This document shows, piece after piece, positions 7,350 through 14,800 of a stretch of 18,378 nucleotides of DNA. The notes beneath the pieces are model-generated. The model worked only from the letters and a program-made list of their open reading frames with translations. It was not told where the DNA came from and made no database searches. The position numbers and the translations under genes are program-made. Position 1 is the first letter of the stretch. Each line of letters starts with the position of its first letter. The stretch is from Anaerolineae bacterium (GTDB lineage Bacteria; Chloroflexota; Anaerolineae; JAFGEY01): positions 1 to 18,378 of the forward strand of contig JAFGIE010000166.1 of assembly GCA_016929775.1 (NCBI GenBank), given 5' to 3'.

Positions 7350-7859
7350 GTGATTAGCAAAAAGGTCTGTCTCCTGGGCGACTATGCGGTTGGCAAGACC
7401 AGCCTGGTGCGCCAGTTCGTGTACAGCTTGTTCGACGACCGGTACATCAGTACGATCGGCGTCAAGGTCAGCCGCAAGACGATCGTGGTTCCGCAGCAAG
7501 GTTCCGTCGTCGAGCTCAACATGATGCTGTGGGACCTGGCAGGAAGCGAGGAGTTCAGCACCCTACGCGCCAGCTACTTGCGCGGCACGGCGGGCGCGAT
7601 CCTGGTCTGTGACCTGACGCGCGTTCAGACCCTGGACAGCCTCGCGCCGTATGCCGCCGGTCTCTACCAGATCAGTCCTGGCGTGCCGATCATCGTCGCC
7701 GCCAACAAGCGCGATCTCGTCGAGGGTCAGCAGGTGACGGCTGTGCAGGTCGAGCAGGCGGCAGCTGCGATCCACGCGCCCTACTACCTGACCAGCGCCA
7801 AGACAGGCCAAGATGTGGAGGCGATGTTCCGGCACTTGGGGCGATTGCTCTTGGCCTAG
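7350..7859 (+). CDS. Rab/Ras-like small GTPase (prokaryotic Rup-type)
   Basis: A 169-aa small GTPase of the Ras superfamily, as described in bacteria under the Rup names. It starts at GTG 7350, 12 nt after the preceding stop, with AAAGGG at 7338-7343. The P-loop is GDYAVGKT (10-17), the switch I Thr is T35 in ISTIG, G3 is WDLAGSEEF (61-69), G4 is NKRD (119-122) and G5 is SAK (149-151). All nucleotide-binding motifs are intact. The Gln that follows DTAG in Ras and Rab is Ser here (S66), so intrinsic hydrolysis may be slow or depend on a partner. There is no C-terminal Cys for lipidation, so membrane recruitment would need another protein, and the longin-like membrane protein just upstream is the obvious candidate. 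Position in the operon ties it to a histidine kinase 17 nt downstream. The effector is unknown. Confidence 0.92.
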   Translation: MISKKVCLLGDYAVGKTSLVRQFVYSLFDDRYISTIGVKVSRKTIVVPQQGSVVELNMMLWDLAGSEEFSTLRASYLRGTAGAILVCDLTRVQTLDSLAPYAAGLYQISPGVPIIVAANKRDLVEGQQVTAVQVEQAAAAIHAPYYLTSAKTGQDVEAMFRHLGRLLLA

Positions 7860-7876
7860 CAGAGTGGAGATGCCCC

Positions 7877-9058
7877 ATGGACCCGGTACTACACCAGCAG
7901 CTTCTCGCACATATGGGGATCGCCTATGCGATCACGGACCAGAACCTGGACGTGGTGCACGTAAGCACGGGCCTCGAAGCGCTGCCTAGCCCGGATCGGT
8001 CCTGGTTGGGTCGGCCGCTCCTCGACCTGGTGCCCGAGTTGGTCGGGTATAGGGCAGATCTAGAACAGATCTTGGCGGGCCAGTTGCCGCTTCTCAGACT
8101 GCCCTGGATCAACCGCACCGGGAGGGATGGGGAGGCGATCTATGTCACCATCGTCGAGGTGCCGTACCGCACGGCGCAGGGCGAGATCGCCGGGATCGTC
8201 CATCTCGTGCAGGATGTCACCGAACCGGGATCCCTCGAGCAACAGCTCGCGCAGCACCGCAATGAGTTGCGCCTGCTGCGCGACGAACTTGAGCGCCAGA
8301 ACCTCGATCTCGCAGCCGCCAACGCGGAGCTGCGGCGGCTCGACGACCTCAAGTCGCGGTTCGTGTCGGTGGCGGCGCACGAACTGCGCGCGCCCTTTAG
8401 TGCGATCCTCGGCTACCTCGAGATGCTGCTCGATCAGGATCTGGGCCCCTTGAGCGAGCAGCAGCGAGGCGCGCTCGAGACCATGCAGCAGAGCGCCGAG
8501 CGCCTGCTTGCGATGACCAGCAACCTGCTCGATGTGACACGGATCGAGGCAGAGCGGATCGACCTGATCTTGGAACCGACCGACCTGGCGGACCTCGTCG
8601 GCGGAGTGGTCTCGCAGTACGGCGGGCAGTTGGCGGCGCGGGAGCAAGAGCTGGTCTTTCGCGCCGCGCCGGGCCTGCCCGCTGCGCTCTGCGACCGGGC
8701 GAGGGGGGAGCAGATTGTCAGCAATCTGTTGAGCAACGCCATCAAATACACGCTTCCTGGCGGAAAGATCCGCGTGGACGTCACGCGCGCGGCGTCGGAG
8801 GGTTTCTTGGAGGTCTCGATCGCCGACACTGGCGTGGGCATCGCGCCGGAGGATCAGGCGCAGCTCTTTGATCGCTTTTTCCGGGCGAGCAGCGCGGCGG
8901 AAGCCAGGGCCAACGGAGCAGGGCTCGGTCTGTACATCGCGCACGCGCTGACCGAGTTGCACGGCGGGCGCCTGTGGTTCGAGAGCGTGTTGGGCCAGGG
9001 GAGCGCATTCCACGTGACGTTTGCCGTCGCCGGGTCGGAGTTGCTATCTCCTCGCTGA
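7877..9058 (+). CDS. Soluble PAS-domain sensor histidine kinase
   Basis: A 393-aa histidine kinase with no TM segment, so probably cytosolic. The ATG at 7877 has GGAG 7 nt upstream. A PAS domain (about 8-118) closes with IAGIVHLVQDVTEP. A coiled coil (about 119-158) leads to the HisKA dimerisation helix with phosphoacceptor H168 in AAHELRAPFSAILGYLE. The ATPase domain has the N box LLSNAIKY (N287), G1 IADTGVGIAPEDQ (D317), F box FDRFFR and G2 GAGLGLYIA. All catalytic motifs are complete. It follows the GTPase by 17 nt, and the nearest receiver is the OmpR-type regulator at the head of the same block, the likely partner. What the PAS domain senses is not visible: it has no Cys or His obviously suited to an FMN or heme site, but this cannot be excluded. 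It could respond to the GTPase or its membrane partner. Confidence 0.92.
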   Translation: MDPVLHQQLLAHMGIAYAITDQNLDVVHVSTGLEALPSPDRSWLGRPLLDLVPELVGYRADLEQILAGQLPLLRLPWINRTGRDGEAIYVTIVEVPYRTAQGEIAGIVHLVQDVTEPGSLEQQLAQHRNELRLLRDELERQNLDLAAANAELRRLDDLKSRFVSVAAHELRAPFSAILGYLEMLLDQDLGPLSEQQRGALETMQQSAERLLAMTSNLLDVTRIEAERIDLILEPTDLADLVGGVVSQYGGQLAAREQELVFRAAPGLPAALCDRARGEQIVSNLLSNAIKYTLPGGKIRVDVTRAASEGFLEVSIADTGVGIAPEDQAQLFDRFFRASSAAEARANGAGLGLYIAHALTELHGGRLWFESVLGQGSAFHVTFAVAGSELLSPR

Positions 9059-9080
9059 GAATTCGTCGCCTCAGTCTTTT
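9055..9080 (+). terminator. Weak possible terminator after the kinase gene
   Basis: A 5-bp stem CTGAG (9055-9059) with CTCAG (9070-9074), loop of 10 nt, followed by TCTTTT. The stem overlaps the kinase stop codon. The stem is short, so efficiency would be low, but it fits the break before the promoter at 9153. Confidence 0.3.
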
Positions 9081-9152
9081 CCCTCGCGGGTCCTGCTGGC
9101 TCTCCTGCCGCAGGAAACGACACCTGCCGTAATGTGTACCGTAACCTCCGTC

Positions 9153-9161
9153 TGCTATACT
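9153..9161 (+). promoter_or_regulatory. Extended -10 promoter for the mscL gene group
   Basis: TATACT at 9156-9161 is preceded by TGC at 9153-9155, an extended -10 element. No good -35 box is seen 17-18 bp upstream. The predicted leader is about 70 nt to the GTG at 9241. The 182-nt gap between the kinase and mscL holds no supported gene. Confidence 0.5.
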
Positions 9162-9240
9162 GTGGAATAGATCGCGGGCGTGCCTGGGTGCGCTCGAACG
9201 ATACCATGGCAGATCGTACGTTGGCAAGAGGAGAGGGAGC

Positions 9241-9690
9241 GTGCTGAAGGAATTCAAAGCGTTCGTCCTGCGCGGGAACGTGATCGACCTGGCGATCGGC
9301 GTGATCATCGGCGCAGCTTTTGGAGCGATCGTCACGTCGTTGGTCAACGACATCCTCATGCCGCCGGTCGGGCTCTTGCTGGGCGGCGTCGACTTTGCCA
9401 ATCTCTACATCCTGCTCAAGGCGGGCGATCCGATTGGGCCATACGCGGCGCTCGGCGATGCACAGGCGGCGGGTGCGGTCACGATCAACTATGGGACCTT
9501 TATCAACACGGTGATCAGCTTTCTGATCATCGCCCTGGTCCTGTTCCTGATCGTGCGCGCCTTCAACCAGCTCAAGCGCAAAGAGGAAGCGCCGCCCGCT
9601 GCACCGACGACCCAAAAGTGTCCGTACTGCCTGTCCGAGATCCCGATTGGCGCGACGCGCTGTCCGCACTGCACGTCAGAACTGACCTAG
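9241..9690 (+). CDS. mscL: Large-conductance mechanosensitive channel MscL with zinc-ribbon tail
   Basis: A 149-aa inner-membrane channel that opens under membrane tension and releases solutes during osmotic downshock. The GTG at 9241 is supported by AGGAG at 9229-9233, 7 nt upstream. The N-terminal amphipathic helix and TM1 carry the family signature ([20 protein letters not shown], residues 5-24, and [15 protein letters not shown], 35-49). A periplasmic loop with [17 protein letters not shown] leads into TM2 (about 84-106). The usual cytoplasmic C-terminal helix is replaced or followed by a Cys4 zinc-ribbon motif: CPYC (127-130) and CPHC (141-144). I recall such tails in a subset of MscL proteins; their role is not known to me. 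It is the first gene of a three-gene group that ends at the terminator at 10444. Confidence 0.95.
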   Translation: MLKEFKAFVLRGNVIDLAIGVIIGAAFGAIVTSLVNDILMPPVGLLLGGVDFANLYILLKAGDPIGPYAALGDAQAAGAVTINYGTFINTVISFLIIALVLFLIVRAFNQLKRKEEAPPAAPTTQKCPYCLSEIPIGATRCPHCTSELT

Positions 9691-9752
9691 TCGCCGCCCT
9701 GTCTGCGATGGCGATACGCTGTAGTATCTAGTAAGCTGCAAGGAGGCAGACC

Positions 9753-9962
9753 GTGGAGGAAGTGGTAAAGCTCGTCGTGAGCAAGACCGGCATCTCGGAA
9801 GAGATGGCGCGAACGGCAGTCAAGACCGTGATTGGGTTCCTGAAGGAAAAGCTGCCCGCTCCCGTTGCCAAGCAGATCGATGCTGTTCTCGGCGGCGGCG
9901 GTTCGACAGGTGGTCTCGGTGGACTGACCCAGGGGTTGGGGAAGCTGCTGGGGAAAAAGTGA
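9753..9962 (+). CDS. Small DUF2267-like protein with Gly-rich tail
   Basis: A 69-aa protein. The GTG at 9753 has AGGAGG at 9741-9746, 6 nt upstream, which makes this short gene convincing. Residues 1-45 are helical with KTGISEEMARTAVKTVIGFL and KEKLPAPVAKQIDAVL, a pattern like DUF2267 proteins, where two helices carry conserved Ala and the LP turn. The end is Gly-rich (GGGGSTGGLGGLTQGLGKLLG) and may be flexible or self-associating. No signal peptide, TM helix or metal site is visible. It lies 62 nt after mscL and 22 nt before the DUF4332 gene, so it is probably co-transcribed with both. The function is unknown; the DUF2267 match is by pattern only and could be wrong. Confidence 0.75.
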   Translation: MEEVVKLVVSKTGISEEMARTAVKTVIGFLKEKLPAPVAKQIDAVLGGGGSTGGLGGLTQGLGKLLGKK

Positions 9963-9984
9963 TCTGCAAACGGAGGACGGTTTG

Positions 9985-10392
9985 ATGGCGACCATTATCG
10001 ATCAGTTGCGGGGTGTAAACCACGAATTGGCTTCGAAACTCCGCAGGCACGGGATCAGCAACAGCGATCAACTGCTGGAAGCCGTGCGCACGCCCGCGGC
10101 GCGGAAAGAGCTTGCCGAGGCGCTGGGCATCGAACTCGGCGCGGTTCTCGAGCTTGCCAACCGGGCTGACCTGGCGCGCGTCAAGGGGATCGGAGGGGTG
10201 TTCTCTGACCTGCTCGAGTACGCGGGTGTGGACACCGTCCGGGAACTGGCGATGCGCCGCCCGGATAACTTGCGCGCCAAGATGATCGAAGTAAACGGCG
10301 AACACGAGCTCTCAGGTCGTATCCCATCCTTCAGGATGGTCGAAGGGTGGGTAGAACAGGCGAAGTCTCTGCCGCGTGTCCTCGAATACTAG
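9985..10392 (+). CDS. DUF4332 helix-hairpin-helix protein
   Basis: A 135-aa protein of the DUF4332 type, built from two helix-hairpin-helix-like units. The first is about residues 9-33 (ELASKLRRHGISNSDQLLEA) and the second about 60-90 (ADLARVKGIGGVFSDLLEYAGVDTVREL split by the GIG hairpin). A conserved ending (MVEGWVEQAKSLPRVLEY, 118-135) is typical of the family. Helix-hairpin-helix units often bind DNA without sequence specificity, and some family members are labelled as nuclease-like, but no catalytic acidic cluster is visible here, so I do not call it a nuclease. The ATG at 9985 is favoured over the TTG at 9982 because GGAGG (9972-9976) is then 8 nt upstream. It is the last gene before the strong terminator. 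Confidence 0.85.
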   Translation: MATIIDQLRGVNHELASKLRRHGISNSDQLLEAVRTPAARKELAEALGIELGAVLELANRADLARVKGIGGVFSDLLEYAGVDTVRELAMRRPDNLRAKMIEVNGEHELSGRIPSFRMVEGWVEQAKSLPRVLEY

Positions 10393-10443
10393 ACTGAACT
10401 CTCATCTTGCCAGGTGACCCAGACACGCACGCGGCACGACCTA

Positions 10444-10482
10444 CGGCGCCCCATCAGCGAATCGATGGGGCGCCGCTTTTTT
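10444..10482 (+). terminator. Strong intrinsic terminator
   Basis: A perfect 11-bp GC-rich stem (10444-10454 pairing with 10465-10475, arms CGGCGCCCCAT and ATGGGGCGCCG), a 10-nt loop, then C and six T at 10477-10482. It lies 51 nt after the DUF4332 stop and ends the mscL group. There is no matching A-run on the other side, so it works mainly for plus-strand transcripts, although a minus-strand gene converges 31 nt away. Confidence 0.93.
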
Positions 10483-10513
10483 GTGTGGTGCACCCAACCC
10501 AATCCCCGTCAAC

Positions 10514-11575
10514 CTACCTTTGCAGGAGCAGGGACCATTTCCCCACCTCTCCGTTCCACAGGATCAGGCTCTGCTCGTGCAGCCAGGATACCTGGTTCTC
10601 GCTCACCGATCGGAGCGTCGGTTCGAGGCGCTCGGCAAGGGCCCGCCCGATCTCGCCCAGGCCCAGTTGGACGTGGTGGCGTCCGTCGTCCACCCTCTCC
10701 GCGCGCAGCGCGAGCGGCGGCGTGAGTCCCAGTTCGTTCTGCGCCCGCACGAGGATCGACGCTCCTTCGCCGACCCGCTCTTCCACGCGCTGCCACTGCT
10801 CCTCTACCAGGAGATCCTGAAGGACCGGGGCCAATTCGTGCGCGATGGGCAGCGTGCGGAACAGCGTGCCGAACCACTTGATGTAGGGGGCGTACCTCCG
10901 GCTGACCATGAACGCGATCCGCATGAGGTGGCGCGCCGCCTTGGCAGCCTGGATGCGCACGCCCAGTCCATCCCCGCGCGATCCCATCCGTCCGATCGGG
11001 AACCAGGCCCCGTTGACGGCGTACCACTCGGACATGAGAAGGAAGCGTAGGACCCCCTCCGGGTAGTAGCGCAGCGCATCCCGCGCCCGCGTCAGCGCGC
11101 CGACGTCGTCGCGGTACACCACGCCCGACGTGAACTCGAGCAGGTGCTGCTCGGATACCCGGAGCCATGCCACGTCGGGGAGGGGCAGCGCATCGGGCCC
11201 GCCGCAAAAGTCGAGCGCCCGGGACAGGGTGCTGACCCAGATGTGGTAGAGGATGGTCTCGCGCGTGTCGTGGAGGTCGACCCCCGGCTGGCGCCACATC
11301 GTGTCGAACCCCTCAAAGCGGGAGGGGAGCGCCGCCCGGAGCGCTGCCATGATCGCACTGCCATGCCGGGCATGGTCTTCCTCGGAGAGGAGGAGCGTGA
11401 TGCGCGGGCCCCACTCGTGGTCCATCGAGACCTCGTCGTCCAAGCCAAGCACCTCGGAGCACATGCCGTAGGTCGCCGCGGTGTAGGGCAGGTCGGGGAA
11501 TGCGGCTTGCATGACAGGCGCGATCTCGCCTTCGTACCACATCCGCGAGAGCGCCAGACTGGGGACAAAGGTCAC
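10514..11575 (-). CDS. DUF4037 nucleotidyltransferase-like protein
   Basis: A 353-aa soluble protein of the DUF4037 family. The start is GTG at 11575 because AAGGAGG (11589-11583) lies 7 nt upstream; GTG 11578 is an alternative, and the ATG at 11635 is excluded because it lies next to the -10 box. The N-terminal nucleotidyltransferase-like part has GMCSEVLGLDDEVSMDHEWG (37-56), where related proteins have a Gly-Ser turn followed by acidic residues (D46, D47, D52 here). The helical C-terminal part has RMGSRGDGLGVRI and RRYAPYIKWFGTLF, both characteristic of the family. The substrate is unknown. Distant relatives include aminoglycoside nucleotidyltransferase-like proteins, but nothing here supports resistance. 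It stands alone on the minus strand, convergent with the mscL group and divergent from the protease gene. Confidence 0.85.
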   Translation of the reverse strand: MTFVPSLALSRMWYEGEIAPVMQAAFPDLPYTAATYGMCSEVLGLDDEVSMDHEWGPRITLLLSEEDHARHGSAIMAALRAALPSRFEGFDTMWRQPGVDLHDTRETILYHIWVSTLSRALDFCGGPDALPLPDVAWLRVSEQHLLEFTSGVVYRDDVGALTRARDALRYYPEGVLRFLLMSEWYAVNGAWFPIGRMGSRGDGLGVRIQAAKAARHLMRIAFMVSRRYAPYIKWFGTLFRTLPIAHELAPVLQDLLVEEQWQRVEERVGEGASILVRAQNELGLTPPLALRAERVDDGRHHVQLGLGEIGRALAERLEPTLRSVSENQVSWLHEQSLILWNGEVGKWSLLLQR

Positions 11576-11623
11576 CACGTTCCCTCCTTGGACGACCGGA
11601 CCGTCGTGGCGTGCGTGTGACGG

Positions 11624-11652
11624 ATCATACAGCATGGCGTGCGTGCTGGCAA
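11624..11652 (-). promoter_or_regulatory. Sigma70-type promoter for the DUF4037 gene
   Basis: Read on the minus strand, TTGCCA -35 (11652-11647), a 17-bp spacer and TATGAT -10 (11629-11624). The leader to GTG 11575 is about 42 nt. The 309-nt gap 11576-11884 holds this promoter and the divergent one at 11733; I see no gene in it. Confidence 0.75.
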
Positions 11653-11732
11653 CTGGTGAGATCGAGGCTCGGACCTAGCTCGTGGCGGTGAGCGATGCCC
11701 CAACAAGTGCCCTCTGCCGCCCAGCGGGATCG

Positions 11733-11761
11733 TTGACGGGACGTTGGCGATCCGCTATAAT
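11733..11761 (+). promoter_or_regulatory. Sigma70-type promoter for the secreted subtilase gene
   Basis: TTGACG -35 box (11733-11738), 17-bp spacer and consensus TATAAT -10 box (11756-11761), the best promoter in the window. The leader to the ATG at 11885 is about 117 nt and GC-rich. Confidence 0.82.
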
Positions 11762-11884
11762 GGATGTAGCTCAGGTCGACGGTGCGCGGCGCTTCCAGCC
11801 TCCTGAAGCCGCCTGAACAAGGGGCCCGCGCGCCCGGCGAACCGCCGCTGCAGCTCCGCTACAGCACACCCGGGAGAGACGATT

Positions 11885-14800
11885 ATGAAGAGATCCGCTT
11901 CCACCCGAGCTGCTGCGGTGACCGTGTGCCTGTTGGTCCTGCTCCTCGTGCTGCACCCCGCCGCCGCTGTGCCTGCCATCTCTGTCCCTGCCGCGCTTGC
12001 GCCCGCGGCGCGTTCGCCCGTCGAGCGACCGTTGGCTGCGTGCCGCAGCGAGGTCTACCTCCCCCTGGTCGCGCGCGATGCCAGCGCGGGGGCGAGCGGG
12101 CAGAGCGGCGCCTGGCGTGCGTCTTCACCGGCGTCCGTCCCCGGCGCGCTGCGCGCCGTCTCCACCTCTGGGGAGGGTTACCTGTCCCTGCGCGTGGCGT
12201 ACATTTACGGCGGCGACACCGCGACTGCCGAAGCGTTCCGGGCGATGCTCGGCCCGCACGGGCTGCACGTGTACCCCTACCCGGCGGCAGCTGCCGCGCA
12301 TGCCGACTGGAGCGCGTGCGACATGGTGGTCTTGGGCGCTGACAGCGGCGCGTGGCTGGATGCGGCTGCGCGCGAGAGCGTGCTCGGCGCCGGTCTGCCG
12401 GTGGGCGCAGTGGGCGCCGGGGGGGCGGCGTTCCTCGACCAGGCGGGCGTGCTCGGCGACCTGGCCATGGGGACGGCGCCGGTATCGACCACCGTGCAAG
12501 CGCTGCTCCGCGCGCCCGAGGTCTACCGCTTCCCGCAGGACATTCCCCTTCCTACCGACCGCAGGCTGACGCTCTATCAGGACGCCGTCGCCGACGCCCA
12601 CTCCCTGGACCTCGACGCGCCCCTGCCCAACGGGCTCGAGATCGCGCGCCTGCCGGGCACGACGCGTTTCCCGGTCGTCCAGCTGGGGCGCCGTTTCCTG
12701 CTGTGGGGATACGACGCCGGGCCCGAGGCGATGACGCCGGTCGGGCAGGACCTGTTCACCAACGTGCTCGTCCTGCAGGGACAGGCGTTGGTCCTGCCCC
12801 TGCGCGGGCGTCGCTTTCTGCCGCCGCGCGGCGTCGATGCCGCCCTGCTTGACGCGCTGCGTGCGCCGGGCGTCTTGGGCCTGCACGCCTACGTCCAGCT
12901 CCGGACGCCGCCCGGCGACCCGAGCTGCGCCGACTGGTCGACGCTCGCTTCCCACGGGGTGACCCATCTCTATCCGCTGTACCGCGCGACCCACGTCGCC
13001 TACGTCGATGCCGGTTTTGACCCGCTGGATCCGGTCGTGTCTGCCTGCCTGCGCTGGGTGGGCCAGATCCTGCCGCCCGATCGCGCGCCCCCCGCCCTGC
13101 TGGCGGGCGAGTACCCGTCGTGGGCCGATAATGGCGATGGCACGGTCAACTTGTTGGCGCGTTTCATGCCCGATGTGTCGGCGGCGAGCGCCGAGGGCGT
13201 GCTCGACGCGCTGGGGGCAACGCACGCCGTACAGGGCGACGGCGTGTGGGCGATTGCCATCGCCAAGGGGCAGGTGGCGCCGTTGGCGCATCACGACGCG
13301 CTGCGCTGGCTGCGTGCGGGGCCTGCGCCGGGCGAGATCCTGAATGACGACGCGCGCAGCTTGCTGTACGTCGACGAGGTGCAGGACGCAGCGATCTCGG
13401 GTGGGTCGATCGCCTACCACGGGCTCGACGGCAGCGGCGTCACCGTCGCGATCTGGGACAACGGCACGGATGGCGCACACCCCGACCTTGCCGCGCACGT
13501 GCCGATCCACCCCGACGCGGATGACCATGGGACGCACGTCGCCGGGATCGTGGGCGGCAGCGGCGCGCTCAGCGCGAGCAGCGGCGGCTCCGCGTTCGAG
13601 TGGCGGGGCATGGCGCCGGGGGCGACGATGCCCGCCTACTACTTTCACTGGGACGGGATCGAGATGTTCTCGGCAGACGTCGCGTACGGCATGGTGGTCA
13701 GCAACCACTCCTACAAGATGAACTGCGGGGGCTACGACGGCGAGGCGCAGGACGCGGATCGCCTGGTGTATGGGAACTATGCGTACCTCAGCTGGCACGT
13801 CCACCCCCACCTACCGGTCTATGCCGCCGGGAACCAGGGCGTCGGGGCGCAGTATTGCGAGCAGGTCGAAGACGACGAGACCACGGGCCCGCGCGGCTAT
13901 TACTCGGTTCTCTCGCCAGCCAAGAACGTGCTGACCGTGGGCGGGGTCGAGCGCGACACCGGCTATGCGCTGCGCGCGTCGAGCAGCCGTGGTCCGACCT
14001 ACGATGGGCGGATCAAGCCCGAGGTGGTGGCGATCGGCTGCATGTACTCGACGATCCCGGATCTGTTCATCGACAGCGACGAAGACGGGAGTGACGACCA
14101 CGACTACCCGTACGACGCCATGTGCGGGACCAGCATGGCGTCGCCGGCTGTGGCAGGCATCGCCGCGCTCGTCACGCAGCAGCTGCGGCAGGCGTACGCC
14201 GACGCGTCGCTGCGCCCGGACCCTGCGGGGCTAAAGGCGCTGCTGATCAACACTGCTACCGACCTGGTGCAGGATCCGTCGGATCCCGGCTACACGCCCC
14301 TCGGCTGGGACTGCCCCGACCTGGGCGAGCCGCCGGTCTACTACCGGGGGCCTGACTTTAGCACGGGCTATGGCGTCGTCCACGCACGGCGCGCGGTAGA
14401 AGCCGCCGCGCACGTGGACCTCGTCCTAGGCAGCGTCGCCGACGGCGCCGACGTGCTCGAGTACACGTTCGAGGTCGTCGAGGGCAGGGAAGAGATCCGT
14501 TTCACCCTCGTTTGGTCGGACCCGGACGGCGATCCGGCGCTGGACGAGACGGTCGTGCAGCTGGTCAACGACCTGGACGTGGCATTGATCGACCCCATCG
14601 GGGCTTGGCACTACCCGTGGGTGCTCGACCCGCTGCCCGCTTCGGCCGATCACGACGACGGCAGCCTCGACCCGATCGGCGTGGCGGACGTCGAGCCCGC
14701 GTACCGGGGCATGGATCACCGCAACAACGTGGAGCAGGTCGCGCTTTGGAAGAGCGAGATGCCCGAATGGGCGGCGTGGGAGGGGACGTGGACGCTGCGC

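Noticed and set aside
9691..9752. Possible internal promoter before the DUF2267-like gene
   Set aside because: TAGTAT at 9722-9727 has no -35 partner; co-transcription with mscL is simpler.
11576..11635. ATG start at 11635 for the DUF4037 gene
   Set aside because: The ATG is adjacent to the TATGAT -10 box and would not be transcribed; GTG 11575 has AAGGAGG upstream.
12125..13810. 561-aa minus-strand open frame inside the subtilase gene
   Set aside because: GC-rich antisense shadow; composition is His/Arg/Val-rich and no family is recognisable, while the sense strand encodes clear domains.
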